A stretch of 45,506 nucleotides of DNA from an uncultured Pelagibacteraceae bacterium (GTDB taxonomy: Bacteria; Pseudomonadota; Alphaproteobacteria; Pelagibacterales; AG-422-B15): assembly GCA_902614655.1 (NCBI GenBank), contig CACMLX010000010.1:1-45506 (forward strand), given 5' to 3'. The notes beneath the pieces are model-generated. The model was not told where the DNA came from. It worked only from the letters and a program-made list of their open reading frames with translations, and made no database searches. A program made the translations under genes and the position numbers. Position 1 is the first letter of the stretch. Every line of letters begins with the position of its first letter. Below are positions 1 through 7,313 of this stretch, in pieces.

Positions 1-2
1 TT

Positions 3-479
3 ACTATTTCCAAATTAACCAGTAATCATACAACCATAAAGCCAGTGAAACTTAAAGTCTCAAAAATCAAAAGACTCTCAAATTCTTTGTTATCTAGAAA
101 TAAAACAAACAATTATTTTGAGAATATCCAATCAAAACTCATTGCGCAGAAAAATGGCTATGACGACGCATTAATGCTTAACGAAAGTGACAAAATTTGC
201 TGCTGTTCAAGCTCAAATATTTATTTTGTTAAAAAAAATAAAATTTTTACCCCTCCAATCAATGATGGTGCCTTAGATGGCACTGTAAGGCGTTTATTAA
301 TTGAAAAGAAAAAGGTTGAAGTTAGAAGCATATCATTGAATAATCTTTCCAATGTAAGTGAAATATTTCTTACAAATAGCATTGGTTTGCGGCCAGTTAG
401 TAAAATTAATAACCGTTCTTTTAAAAACGGGCCAATAACTGAAAAAATTACGAAATATTTGAATAAATTAGGTATTTAA
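3..479 (+). CDS. class IV aminotransferase, probable aminodeoxychorismate lyase (5' partial)
   Basis: C-terminal part of a PLP-dependent fold-type IV enzyme. The frame is open to the window edge, so the start lies upstream; the GTG at 45 is probably internal. The segment GYDDALMLN, then a serine-rich SSSNIYFV, then TPPINDGALDGTVRRLLIE follows the usual order in 4-amino-4-deoxychorismate lyase (PabC) and branched-chain aminotransferases: cofactor-proximal SNIF-like strand followed by a TPP..G.L.G..R loop. PabC makes 4-aminobenzoate for folate. The family's usual Glu before the SNIF motif is replaced by a Cys run (CCC). The stop is one base before the acyl-CoA synthetase start, so the two are probably cotranscribed. 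PabC is favoured over a branched-chain aminotransferase only from the general motif look. Confidence 0.6.
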   Translation, partial: TISKLTSNHTTIKPVKLKVSKIKRLSNSLLSRNKTNNYFENIQSKLIAQKNGYDDALMLNESDKICCCSSSNIYFVKKNKIFTPPINDGALDGTVRRLLIEKKKVEVRSISLNNLSNVSEIFLTNSIGLRPVSKINNRSFKNGPITEKITKYLNKLGI

Positions 480-480
480 A

Positions 481-2277
481 ATGAGTGTTGTAAGTGCAGT
501 TTCAAGAGAATTTAGTTATTTTAAGTTTTTTTTAAAATTAGTTGGACGATCAAGAAGTTTCGACAAAAAAAAATACACAACTGTAGCCGATATTATGGAG
601 GAGCAAGTTGACAAAACTCCTGACAATGTTGCTATTGAGTTTGAAGACAAGAAATACACATACCGTGAGATGGATGCTGAAGCAAACCAGATTGCAAACT
701 GGGCAATTAATAAAGGTTATAAGACGGGAGATGTAATATCTCTTTTAATGGAAAATAAACCTGAGTATATATTTACATGGTTTGGACTTGCAAAGATTGG
801 CGTTACAGTTGCTTGTCTTAACAATAATATAAAGAGTAAATCGCTTGCTCACTGCATTAAAAAATCAGAAAGTAAAAGTCTAATCATAAGTTCTGATTTA
901 ATGGAAAATCTTGCATCAGCGCAAGAATATATTGAAGGCAATTTAGATGTTTATGTAGCAGGTCAGGATGTTCAAGGTTATGAAACTTTAGATGGCTCAC
1001 AAATTGAAAATGGTGAAGTAAGACCCGAAACTTCTTTACGAGAAGAATTATCAAATAGTCAATCACTGTTTTATATTTATACAAGTGGAACTACAGGCAT
1101 GCCTAAAGCTGCAAACTTCAGCCATCAAAAATTTTTAGTTGGATGTGGTCTTCAAATGTTTTCGCTTGATATGAAACCCACTGATAAAACTTACATGGTC
1201 TTACCGCTCTATCATGCAACGGGTGGAGTTGTTGGTGTTGGTTCGACATTTTGTACTGGTGGCACATTAGTATTGAGAAAGAAATTCTCTGCTGCTAGTT
1301 TTTGGGAAGATTGTGTTAAACATGATGTAACAGTAATTACATATATAGGAGAACTGTTTCGTTATTTAGTAGCTACCAAGAAAAGTGAATACGAAACGAA
1401 GCATAAAATTAGGGGCATCTATGGTAACGGTCTCAGGCCTGAAGTTTGGAAGATAGTTCAAGAAAGATTTGGTATTGATAGGATTGTTGAGTTTTACGGG
1501 GCCTCAGAGGGAAATATTTCACTAACAAATGTTGATAGTAAGTTCGGTTCAATCGGCAGAATACCTCCATATTTAAAAAGTGTGTTGCCAACTAAAGTGG
1601 TTAAATTCGATGTAGAAAATGAGACGGTGATCAGAGATGAGAATGGTTTTTGCATAGAGTGCGAAGATGGAGAGGCTGGTGAGGCGATTGGGTTTATACC
1701 TGATGATGATAAGTTTACTGGTAAATTTGAGGGTTATACAGACAAAGAGGCAACAAAGAAAAAAATCCTTGAAAACGTTTTTGAAAAAGGTGATCGATGG
1801 TTCTCTTCTGGGGATTTGTTAAAAAAAGACAAGCAAGGATATTACTATTTCGTTGACCGTATCGGTGATACCTTTAGATGGAAATCTGAGAACGTATCAA
1901 CTAATGAGGTGAGTGAGGCCATTTCTTCATTTAAAGGTATTGATGAAGTTAACGTTTATGGAGTTGAAGTACCAAATCAAGATGGCAGAGCGGGTATGGC
2001 TTCCCTAGTTGTGAATGATGAATTCAAATTAGAAAAGCTTTATGAATACCTGAGTGAGCAATTACCAGCCTATAGTGTTCCAGTATTTATTAGAATAAGT
2101 CCTGAAATAGAAAAAACAGGAACATTTAAGTATAAAAAAACTGATTTAGTTAAAGACGGTTTTGATCCAACTAAAATCCAAGATCCTATTTATTTTGCTT
2201 CAGGTGACGAAAAAAAATATTTGAATCTAGATCAGGAGTCTTTTAATAAAATAAACAGCAGAGAAATAAGAGTCTAA
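481..2277 (+). CDS. long-chain acyl-CoA synthetase, FATP/FadD6 type
   Basis: A 598-residue AMP-forming ligase that activates fatty or other carboxylic acids to acyl-CoA. The P-loop TSGTTGMPKA is at residues 201-210, a GASEG motif lies in the middle, and SGDLLKKD followed by VDRIGDTFRWKSENVS near residue 450-480 is the hinge region typical of the fatty-acid transport protein/very-long-chain acyl-CoA synthetase branch rather than classical FadD. Length is normal for that branch. The ATG follows the upstream stop by one base. Substrate chain length cannot be read from sequence; a role in fatty acid uptake or salvage is inferred. Confidence 0.85.
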   Translation: MSVVSAVSREFSYFKFFLKLVGRSRSFDKKKYTTVADIMEEQVDKTPDNVAIEFEDKKYTYREMDAEANQIANWAINKGYKTGDVISLLMENKPEYIFTWFGLAKIGVTVACLNNNIKSKSLAHCIKKSESKSLIISSDLMENLASAQEYIEGNLDVYVAGQDVQGYETLDGSQIENGEVRPETSLREELSNSQSLFYIYTSGTTGMPKAANFSHQKFLVGCGLQMFSLDMKPTDKTYMVLPLYHATGGVVGVGSTFCTGGTLVLRKKFSAASFWEDCVKHDVTVITYIGELFRYLVATKKSEYETKHKIRGIYGNGLRPEVWKIVQERFGIDRIVEFYGASEGNISLTNVDSKFGSIGRIPPYLKSVLPTKVVKFDVENETVIRDENGFCIECEDGEAGEAIGFIPDDDKFTGKFEGYTDKEATKKKILENVFEKGDRWFSSGDLLKKDKQGYYYFVDRIGDTFRWKSENVSTNEVSEAISSFKGIDEVNVYGVEVPNQDGRAGMASLVVNDEFKLEKLYEYLSEQLPAYSVPVFIRISPEIEKTGTFKYKKTDLVKDGFDPTKIQDPIYFASGDEKKYLNLDQESFNKINSREIRV

Positions 2278-2305
2278 AAAAGTCTTGCTAATATAGTATA
2301 AAATA

Positions 2306-2328
2306 ATGAATTTTTAATTAAAATTCAT
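2306..2328. repeat. AT-rich inverted repeat upstream of ispH
   Basis: Two perfect 9-base arms (ATGAATTTT and AAAATTCAT) are separated by 5 bases in the 85-base gap between the acyl-CoA synthetase and ispH. No T-run follows directly, so it is not a classical terminator. It may be a weak transcript-end hairpin or an operator; both are guesses, and chance is plausible at this AT content. Confidence 0.3.
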
Positions 2329-2362
2329 AAGTTTAGAACTATATATTCCTCATTATAAGATA

Positions 2363-3304
2363 ATGAATATTAAAAAAAATAAAGAAATATTATTAATCTC
2401 GCCAAGAGGCTTTTGTGCAGGGGTTACACGAGCAATAGACACAGTAGTCGAAGTTTTAGCAAAGTTTGGACCTCCCGTTTACGTTAAACATGAAATTGTT
2501 CATAACAAGCATGTAATTGATGACCTAAAAGCAAAAGGTGCAATATTCATTGAGGATATTAACGATGCTCCTATTGATAAACCACTGGTTTTTTCAGCGC
2601 ACGGTGTAGCAAAAAATATTTTAGATACGGCCAAACAAATGAAAAAATATGTAGTTGATGCAACTTGTCCATTGGTTACAAAAGTTCATGTTCAAGCGAT
2701 AAAATTTTACAATCTAGATTACAAAATAATTTTAATTGGTCATAAAAATCATCCAGAGGTAGAGGGAACACTTGGTCAATTACCCGCGGGTGGAATTGTG
2801 TTAATAGAAAATTTAGATGATATTCAAAATTTGAAGTTTGAAAATGAAGATAAACTTGCATATGTAACTCAAACAACACTTTCTGTTGATGATACGAAAG
2901 AAATTATAGATGCCCTAAAGAAAAAGTTCCCTCATATAAAATCATCGCCTAAAGAGGATATTTGTTATGCAACAACAAATAGGCAGAATGCTATTAAAGA
3001 GTATGCTCATGAATGTGATTCTTTCATTGTTGTAGGATCAAAAAATTCATCAAATTCAAATCGTTTAGTTGAGGTAGCAAAAAAATCTGGATGCGATCTT
3101 TCCGTGCTCTTAGAAAATGCAAATAACTTAAATATTGATAATTATAAAAATCATCAAACTATTGGCCTTTCTTCAGGCGCCTCTGTGCCAGATATACTTG
3201 TTCAAGATGTTATTTCTAAATTTAGAGAAGCATTTGAAATTAATGTTAAAGAAGTTGGTGCAGGTGAAGAAAATATAAGTTTTAAATTACCAAGAGGGAT
3301 TTAA
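2363..3304 (+). CDS. ispH: 4-hydroxy-3-methylbut-2-enyl diphosphate reductase
   Basis: Last step of the non-mevalonate (MEP) isoprenoid pathway: HMBPP is reduced to IPP and DMAPP by an iron-sulfur enzyme. At 313 residues it has the normal length. The three conserved cluster cysteines are visible in SPRGFCAGV (Cys18), VDATCPLV (Cys102) and EDICYATTNRQ (Cys201), together with the KHEIVHNKHV and FSAHGV substrate-binding motifs. IspG, the preceding enzyme of the pathway, is encoded at 34188-35279. It heads a close run with the thioesterase, acetyltransferase and oxidoreductase genes. Confidence 0.97.
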   Translation: MNIKKNKEILLISPRGFCAGVTRAIDTVVEVLAKFGPPVYVKHEIVHNKHVIDDLKAKGAIFIEDINDAPIDKPLVFSAHGVAKNILDTAKQMKKYVVDATCPLVTKVHVQAIKFYNLDYKIILIGHKNHPEVEGTLGQLPAGGIVLIENLDDIQNLKFENEDKLAYVTQTTLSVDDTKEIIDALKKKFPHIKSSPKEDICYATTNRQNAIKEYAHECDSFIVVGSKNSSNSNRLVEVAKKSGCDLSVLLENANNLNIDNYKNHQTIGLSSGASVPDILVQDVISKFREAFEINVKEVGAGEENISFKLPRGI

Positions 3305-3305
3305 A

Positions 3306-3752
3306 TTGAATTTAAACAATCTTAGCTGGAAATATAGTAATCCACATATCTTGGAATTTAAAGTTGTCAGTGATGACATTGATATTCTTGGTCATGTTAA
3401 CAATAAAGTATATTTAAACTGGTGTGAACGTGTCAGTTGGGATCACTCGGCAAAATTAGGTATAACCCCTGATACTTATAAAAAAAATCAATGTGCATGT
3501 GTTGTTATTAGAAGTGAAAATAATTTTTCTGGATCACTTTTCATTGATGATGAAATTGCAATTTCAACATGGATTACAAAGACTGATAAAAAAGTTAGAT
3601 TGAGCAGATTTTTTCAAATAATAAACATTGCAAAAAATCATACTGTGTTTACCTCAAATGTTGACTATGCGTGTGTGAGTCTTATTAATTTTAAGCCTGT
3701 AAGAATGCCAGAAATTTATAAAAATAGTTATGAAGTTACTTGTGATGTTTAA
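3306..3752 (+). CDS. acyl-CoA thioesterase, hotdog fold (4HBT family)
   Basis: A 148-residue single hotdog domain. The motif DDIDILGHVNNKVYLNW (from about residue 23) carries the Asp, the GHVNN turn and the following Tyr/Trp that mark the 4-hydroxybenzoyl-CoA/YbgC-like thioesterases; the Asp is the likely catalytic residue. It should hydrolyse a soluble acyl-CoA, but the substrate is not predictable. The start is TTG, one base after the ispH stop, so it is probably translated by coupling. The 3' end overlaps the next gene slightly. Confidence 0.8.
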   Translation: MNLNNLSWKYSNPHILEFKVVSDDIDILGHVNNKVYLNWCERVSWDHSAKLGITPDTYKKNQCACVVIRSENNFSGSLFIDDEIAISTWITKTDKKVRLSRFFQIINIAKNHTVFTSNVDYACVSLINFKPVRMPEIYKNSYEVTCDV

Positions 3753-4230
3753 ATTAAGAAATGCCACTATTGATGATATAAAAGATATCATTATGATTAA
3801 TGAAGATGCTATACCTGCTGTGAACTCCTTATCACATGAAGAGTTTTTAAATTTTTATGAAAAAAAAACTTATTTTAAGGTAGCTATCAATAATGATAAT
3901 AATATTTGCGGGTTTTTACTTGTTTTACCATCTGGACTTGATTATCAGAGCTTGAATTATAAGTGGTTTACTAAGAGATATAGTGAGTTCGCGTATATTG
4001 ATAGAATTGCTATATCTAGTAAATTTAGAGGATTGGGTATAGGCAAAAGTCTGTATCTCGATCTCGAAAGATCACTAGATAAATATAATATGATTGCATG
4101 CGAATTTAACATAGAACCTCCAAACCCAATTTCTAGAAGTTTTCATGAAAGTTTAAATTATAAGAATGTTGGCTTTCAGTTTACTGAAAACAATACAAAA
4201 AAAGTTTCATTAATGGTCAAAAATATATAA
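3745..4230 (+). CDS. GNAT family N-acetyltransferase
   Basis: About 161 residues with the GNAT acetyl-CoA binding motif A: IDRIAISSKFRGLGIGKSLY, where R-G-L-G-I-G is the pyrophosphate-binding loop. I chose the ATG at 3745 because MFKLRNATIDDI is a typical GNAT N-terminus; an in-frame ATG at 3730 would overlap the thioesterase by 23 bases instead of 8. It is tightly packed between the thioesterase and the oxidoreductase (TAATG overlap). The acceptor substrate is unknown. Confidence 0.75.
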   Translation: MFKLRNATIDDIKDIIMINEDAIPAVNSLSHEEFLNFYEKKTYFKVAINNDNNICGFLLVLPSGLDYQSLNYKWFTKRYSEFAYIDRIAISSKFRGLGIGKSLYLDLERSLDKYNMIACEFNIEPPNPISRSFHESLNYKNVGFQFTENNTKKVSLMVKNI

Positions 4231-5339
4231 TGAGTTCAAATTTCGTAGATGTGCTAGTAATTGGAGGAGGAGTTATTGGATTAGCAATAGCTAAAAATTT
4301 TGCTGCTAAAGGTCGTGAAGTCATAGTATTGGAGAAAGAAAATACCTTTGGTTCTGTTACCAGTTCAAGAAACAGCGGAGTAATTCATGCGGGAGTTTAC
4401 TATGACAAGGACTCAATGAAGGCTAAATTTTGTGCCGATGGAAATCGTAGAATGTATGAATATTGTCAAAAGTTTAATGTGCCTCACATTAATACAGGAA
4501 AGTTCATTGTCGCAACATCTTCCAATGAAATTCCTAAACTCGAGGAAATTTTCTCCAAAGCAGAATATAATGGCGTTGAAGGAATAGAAAGAGTAACAGG
4601 AAATTACGTTACCAGCAAAGAGCCTTTAGTTGAATGTATTGAGGCATTATTCGTGCCATCATCAGGCATTGTTGACCAAAACTCTCTCATGAGGTCTTAT
4701 CTCGGTGAATTGGAGGAAAGCTCTGGCAATATTGTTTTTAATTCACAATTCTTACGTTCTGAAATTCATGGTGAGAAATATTGTTCTACTGTGCTGAGTG
4801 ATGGAGAAGAAATAATGATAGAATCGTCAGTTATAATAAATGCTGCTGGTCTAAACGCTGAAAATATTGCAAATAATATTCTACCCTTAGATAAAAAATA
4901 TATTCCCAAAACATATTTCGCCAAAGGTAATTATTTCGAAACAGGAAAAGACCTAAAGATTCGACATCTAATTTACCCTATACCAAATGATGCAAGTCTT
5001 GGTTTACATTTGGGATTAGATTTAGGAATGCAAGTTAGATTTGGACCTGATGTTGAATGGGTAGATGAAATTGATTATGAAGTAAAAAAAGATAGACAAG
5101 TTTTGTTTCATAATGATGTCATAAAATATATTCCCTCAATTAAAATTGAAGATCTTAAAGCCGGATATTCAGGTGTAAGACCAAAACTTAAGAATAAAGG
5201 CGAGGGTAAAAGTGACTTTTCAATTCAAGGAGAAAAGGCACATGGTATTAAGAATCTTGTTAACTTATTTGGAATGGAATCACCTGGGTTGACCTCCTCA
5301 CTTGTTATTGGAGAATACGTTACCAAAATGATAAATTAA
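4230..5339 (+). CDS. FAD-dependent oxidoreductase, L-2-hydroxyglutarate dehydrogenase-like
   Basis: A 369-residue flavoprotein of the DAO superfamily. The N-terminal Rossmann motif VLVIGGGVIGLAIA (GxGxxG at residues 12-17) is followed by VIVLEKENTFGSVTSSRNSGVIHAGVYY, the arrangement seen in L-2-hydroxyglutarate dehydrogenase/oxidase (LhgO); a GYSGVRPKL motif near the C-terminus also fits. Such enzymes oxidise L-2-hydroxyglutarate to 2-oxoglutarate, with electrons to the quinone pool. The start overlaps the acetyltransferase stop by one base. Its stop shares the TTAA at 5336-5339 with the convergent rpoH stop. LhgO-like fits best, but another 2-hydroxyacid is possible. Confidence 0.75.
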   Translation: MSSNFVDVLVIGGGVIGLAIAKNFAAKGREVIVLEKENTFGSVTSSRNSGVIHAGVYYDKDSMKAKFCADGNRRMYEYCQKFNVPHINTGKFIVATSSNEIPKLEEIFSKAEYNGVEGIERVTGNYVTSKEPLVECIEALFVPSSGIVDQNSLMRSYLGELEESSGNIVFNSQFLRSEIHGEKYCSTVLSDGEEIMIESSVIINAAGLNAENIANNILPLDKKYIPKTYFAKGNYFETGKDLKIRHLIYPIPNDASLGLHLGLDLGMQVRFGPDVEWVDEIDYEVKKDRQVLFHNDVIKYIPSIKIEDLKAGYSGVRPKLKNKGEGKSDFSIQGEKAHGIKNLVNLFGMESPGLTSSLVIGEYVTKMIN

Positions 5340-6199
5340 AAAAGGAACTCTTTCTTTTGTGAATTTGATATATACGATTTCATCTTCATCATAGCATTTT
5401 TTTCTATCTGTCTTACACGTTCTTTGGAAATTTTTAATTCCTTGCCTAGTATATCAAGAGTTTTAACTTCCTCTGAAAGGTGTCTATCCTTAATTATTTT
5501 TACTTCTCTTTCATCAAGTATCTCTAAAGTTTGTTTTATTAAGTTTTTTTTAAAATTTACTTGATCTTTTTCAAATACCTTATCGTCAGGCCTTGCATCT
5601 TCATCCTCAATGAGTTCCATAAACTCACTTTCACTTTCGTCATTAATTTTATGATTTAGAGAACTATCGTTTTGACTAATTCTACTGTCCATTTTAATAA
5701 CATCAGAAGTTGAAATATTTAAATCATTGGCAATACCCTGTGCAGTTCTGAAGTCAATTGATCCATGTTCCGTTTGATGAATTTTCTGTTTTAATTTTCT
5801 AAGACTAAAAAATAGACTTTTTTGTTTTGAGGTAGTTGCGATTCTCACTAATGACCAATTTTTAAGAACAAAATCTTGAATTGATGCTCTTATCCACCAT
5901 CCAGCATAAGTTGAGAATCTAACTTCTTTATCCAACTCAAATCTTTCTGCAGCTTTCATTAGACCTATATTGCCCTCTTGAATGAGGTCACTTAAATTAA
6001 GACCATAGTTCTTATACTTAACAGCGAAAGCAATAACCAATCTGATGTGAGATTGGGTTAGCTCGTGCAACGCCTTTTCATCTTTGTTTTTAATCCATTT
6101 TTTAGCTAAAACCTTTTCATGATTTTCTTCAAGCAAAGGAATAGACATGGCTTTTTTAACAAAAGATTTCATTTCGTTCGTTTCATCAAAACTTGACAT
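5336..6199 (-). CDS. rpoH: RNA polymerase sigma-32 (heat-shock) factor
   Basis: About 287 residues with region 2 (LIQEGNIGLMKAAERFE and the -10 reading FSTYAGWWIRASI), an RpoH-box-like segment (TSKQKSLFFSLRKLKQ), and a region 4 helix-turn-helix (LGKELKISKERVRQIEKNAM). This matches the RpoH class, which directs transcription of chaperone and protease genes. I chose the ATG at 6199 giving MSSFDETNEM; an upstream in-frame TTG (6220) would add seven residues. It is divergent from csaA, a protein-export/chaperone gene. The 3' end overlaps the oxidoreductase by four bases. Confidence 0.92.
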   Translation of the reverse strand: MSSFDETNEMKSFVKKAMSIPLLEENHEKVLAKKWIKNKDEKALHELTQSHIRLVIAFAVKYKNYGLNLSDLIQEGNIGLMKAAERFELDKEVRFSTYAGWWIRASIQDFVLKNWSLVRIATTSKQKSLFFSLRKLKQKIHQTEHGSIDFRTAQGIANDLNISTSDVIKMDSRISQNDSSLNHKINDESESEFMELIEDEDARPDDKVFEKDQVNFKKNLIKQTLEILDEREVKIIKDRHLSEEVKTLDILGKELKISKERVRQIEKNAMMKMKSYISNSQKKEFLF

Positions 6200-6234
6200 G
6201 TACGCAAAATACAAATTCAATGTGAAAAGACAAT

Positions 6235-6261
6235 TTGAATCTTCAATTTTGAGGGTATAAA
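6235..6261 (+). promoter_or_regulatory. possible csaA promoter
   Basis: TTGAAT (6235-6240) and TATAAA (6256-6261) lie 15 bases apart, about 25 bases before the csaA ATG. The spacer is short for a sigma-70 promoter, so confidence is low. I saw no convincing alphaproteobacterial RpoH-type promoter here. Confidence 0.25.
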
Positions 6262-6286
6262 AACTGCCAATGTGGCTTAATTTAAT

Positions 6287-6625
6287 ATGAAAGATATTGT
6301 AAAATATGAAGATTTTGAAAAAATTGAGATCTTAGTAGGTACTATTTTAGAAGTAAAAGTAAACGAAAAGGCTAGAAAGCCAGCTTATGTGCTGAAAATA
6401 GATTTTGGTGGAAAATTAGGTATTAAACAAAGTTCAGCTCAAATAACTAACTATTCAATTGAAGAACTTCTTCAAAAACAAATTATTGCAGTATGTAATT
6501 TTGAGAATAAAAATATAGCAGGTATTGAGTCAGAGGTATTAATTCTAGGCGCAATAAATGAAAATAAAGAGGTGATCTTGCTTCATCCACAACAAATAGT
6601 AGATAATGGATCTAACGTTTGCTGA
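6287..6625 (+). CDS. csaA: tRNA-binding-domain export chaperone CsaA
   Basis: A 112-residue single tRNA-binding (OB-fold) domain. The core YEDFEKIEILVGTILEV, then ARKPAYVLKIDFG, LGIKQSSAQIT and the C-terminal HPQQIVDNGSNV are the CsaA signature. CsaA binds unfolded and secretory proteins and is thought to act as an export chaperone in bacteria without SecB-type support. Length is normal. It is divergent from rpoH, and followed by a convergent tRNA gene eight bases on. Confidence 0.92.
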   Translation: MKDIVKYEDFEKIEILVGTILEVKVNEKARKPAYVLKIDFGGKLGIKQSSAQITNYSIEELLQKQIIAVCNFENKNIAGIESEVLILGAINENKEVILLHPQQIVDNGSNVC

Positions 6626-6632
6626 CAAATAT

Positions 6633-6709
6633 TGGCGCGCTCGAGATGATTCGAACATCCGACCCCAGGATTAGGAATCCTGTGCTCTATCCTACTGAGC
6701 TACGAGCGC
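6633..6709 (-). tRNA. tRNA-Arg (anticodon CCT)
   Basis: A complete 77-base cloverleaf on the minus strand, including an encoded CCA (6633-6635). The acceptor stem GCGCTCG/CGAGCGC (6703-6709 with 6637-6643) is perfectly paired; the D arm is GCTC..GAGC; the anticodon stem is CAGGA/TCCTG around the loop TTCCTAA, so the anticodon is CCT reading AGG; the T loop is TTCGAAT. The discriminator base is G. Confidence 0.95.
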
Positions 6710-6895
6710 ATAATTAAAGATTTTTTCAAAAAAAAATAATTTTTATTTTATTTAAGTTAATATTAATAAAAAAAAATAAATTTTTGTTACTAAAAAAAAA
6801 TCTAATAACTATAAGTATTTAAATACATTTACTAACAATTTAAAATATATTAAAAAAAAATTTAAAATTCAAAAGATACAAAAAACAGCGAAAAA

Positions 6896-6924
6896 TTGAC
6901 AGTTTTTCATAAAAGTTTAATCAT
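6896..6924 (+). promoter_or_regulatory. candidate promoter of the lysine-rich gene
   Basis: A consensus TTGACA (6896-6901) is followed 17 bases later by AATCAT (6919-6924), a 4/6 match to TATAAT. Transcription would begin near 6931, giving a leader of about 60 bases that contains the palindrome at 6936-6951. Confidence 0.4.
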
Positions 6925-6935
6925 TGTGTTAGAAC

Positions 6936-6951
6936 GAATCAATTTTGATTC
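6936..6951. promoter_or_regulatory. perfect 16-base palindrome in the leader of the lysine-rich gene
   Basis: GAATCAA-TT-TTGATTC has seven-base arms and a two-base centre. It lies just after the predicted transcription start, 42 bases before the ATG. It could be a dimeric repressor operator or a leader hairpin; sequence alone does not decide. Confidence 0.4.
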
Positions 6952-6979
6952 ATCTACTAACCTCTAACTAAACCCAAAT

Positions 6980-6996
6980 GGGGGGAGATAATTATG
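6980..6996 (+). promoter_or_regulatory. strong G-rich ribosome binding site and start of the lysine-rich gene
   Basis: GGGGGGAGA lies about six bases before the ATG at 6994. Most genes in this window have weak or absent Shine-Dalgarno sequences, so this one stands out and suggests high translation. Confidence 0.6.
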
Positions 6997-7251
6997 GAGG
7001 AACTAAAAGTGATCTTTGCGAAAGCAAGGAAAAAAGCTAAGAAAAAAGCAGCGCCTAAGAAAAAACGTAAAGCTGCTAAAAGGAAGCCAGCTAAGAAAAA
7101 AGCAGCTCCTAAAAAGAAAAAGCGTAAAGCAGCTAAAAAGAAAGCCGCTAAGAAAAAAGCAGCTCCTAAAAAGAAAAAAAGGAAAGCCGCTAAGAAAAAA
7201 GCCGCTCCTAAAAAGAAAAAGAAAGCTGCTAGAAGAAAAAAAAGAAGATAA
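6994..7251 (+). CDS. lysine-rich histone H1-like DNA-binding protein
   Basis: An 85-residue protein made almost only of Lys, Ala, Arg and Pro after a short MEELKVIFAKARKK start. The body repeats units of the type KKAAPKKKKRKAA four to five times, like the C-terminal tail of histone H1 and bacterial H1-like proteins (Hc1/Hc2, AlgP). Such tails bind DNA without sequence specificity and condense it. Very basic, no Cys, no globular domain. It has its own promoter-like element, strong ribosome binding site and perfect hairpin terminator, so it looks like a well-expressed single-gene unit. The neighbouring opposite-strand gene carD also carries a lysine-rich tail. The repeat makes a second frame open over the same span; that frame is an artefact. 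A nucleoid role is inferred. Confidence 0.75.
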   Translation: MEELKVIFAKARKKAKKKAAPKKKRKAAKRKPAKKKAAPKKKKRKAAKKKAAKKKAAPKKKKRKAAKKKAAPKKKKKAARRKKRR

Positions 7252-7254
7252 TTA

Positions 7255-7281
7255 GCATTGATTAATCAATGCTTTTTTTTT
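7255..7281 (+). terminator. intrinsic terminator of the lysine-rich gene
   Basis: A perfect 18-base self-complementary element GCATTGATTAATCAATGC (7255-7272) is followed by nine T residues, four bases after the stop. It is the clearest Rho-independent terminator found by eye in the window. Confidence 0.85.
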
Positions 7282-7282
7282 G

Positions 7283-7313
7283 CGCCCTTAGTTCAATAAA
7301 CTAGGGGCGTTTT
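7283..7313 (+). terminator. second hairpin with T-run, overlapping the carD 3' end
   Basis: CGCCCTTAGT pairs with ACTAGGGGCG (one T-G wobble) around a short loop and is followed by six T residues. It reads as a tandem terminator for the plus-strand gene; its left arm contains the carD stop codon (7288-7290). On the minus strand the next sequence is A-rich, so carD itself may instead use the hairpin at 7255-7272. Confidence 0.55.

Larger units (their letters stand above)
6710..6993. other. AT-rich intergenic region and leader of the lysine-rich gene
   Basis: This 284-base stretch lies between tRNA-Arg and the lysine-rich gene. Up to about 6890 it is almost pure A/T with many A and T runs and no readable feature. 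The last 100 bases hold a promoter-like element, a perfect palindrome and a strong ribosome binding site (listed separately). Confidence 0.6.

Noticed and set aside
6994-7251. Tandem DNA repeat in the lysine-rich gene as a possible CRISPR or satellite
   Set aside because: The repeats are codon-periodic and imperfect, without unique spacers; they encode the protein tail.
7016-7255. Second open frame (79 codons) inside the lysine-rich gene
   Set aside because: It is a by-product of the AAG/AAA/GCT repeat; the other frame has the ribosome binding site, the H1-like composition and the matching stop before the terminator.
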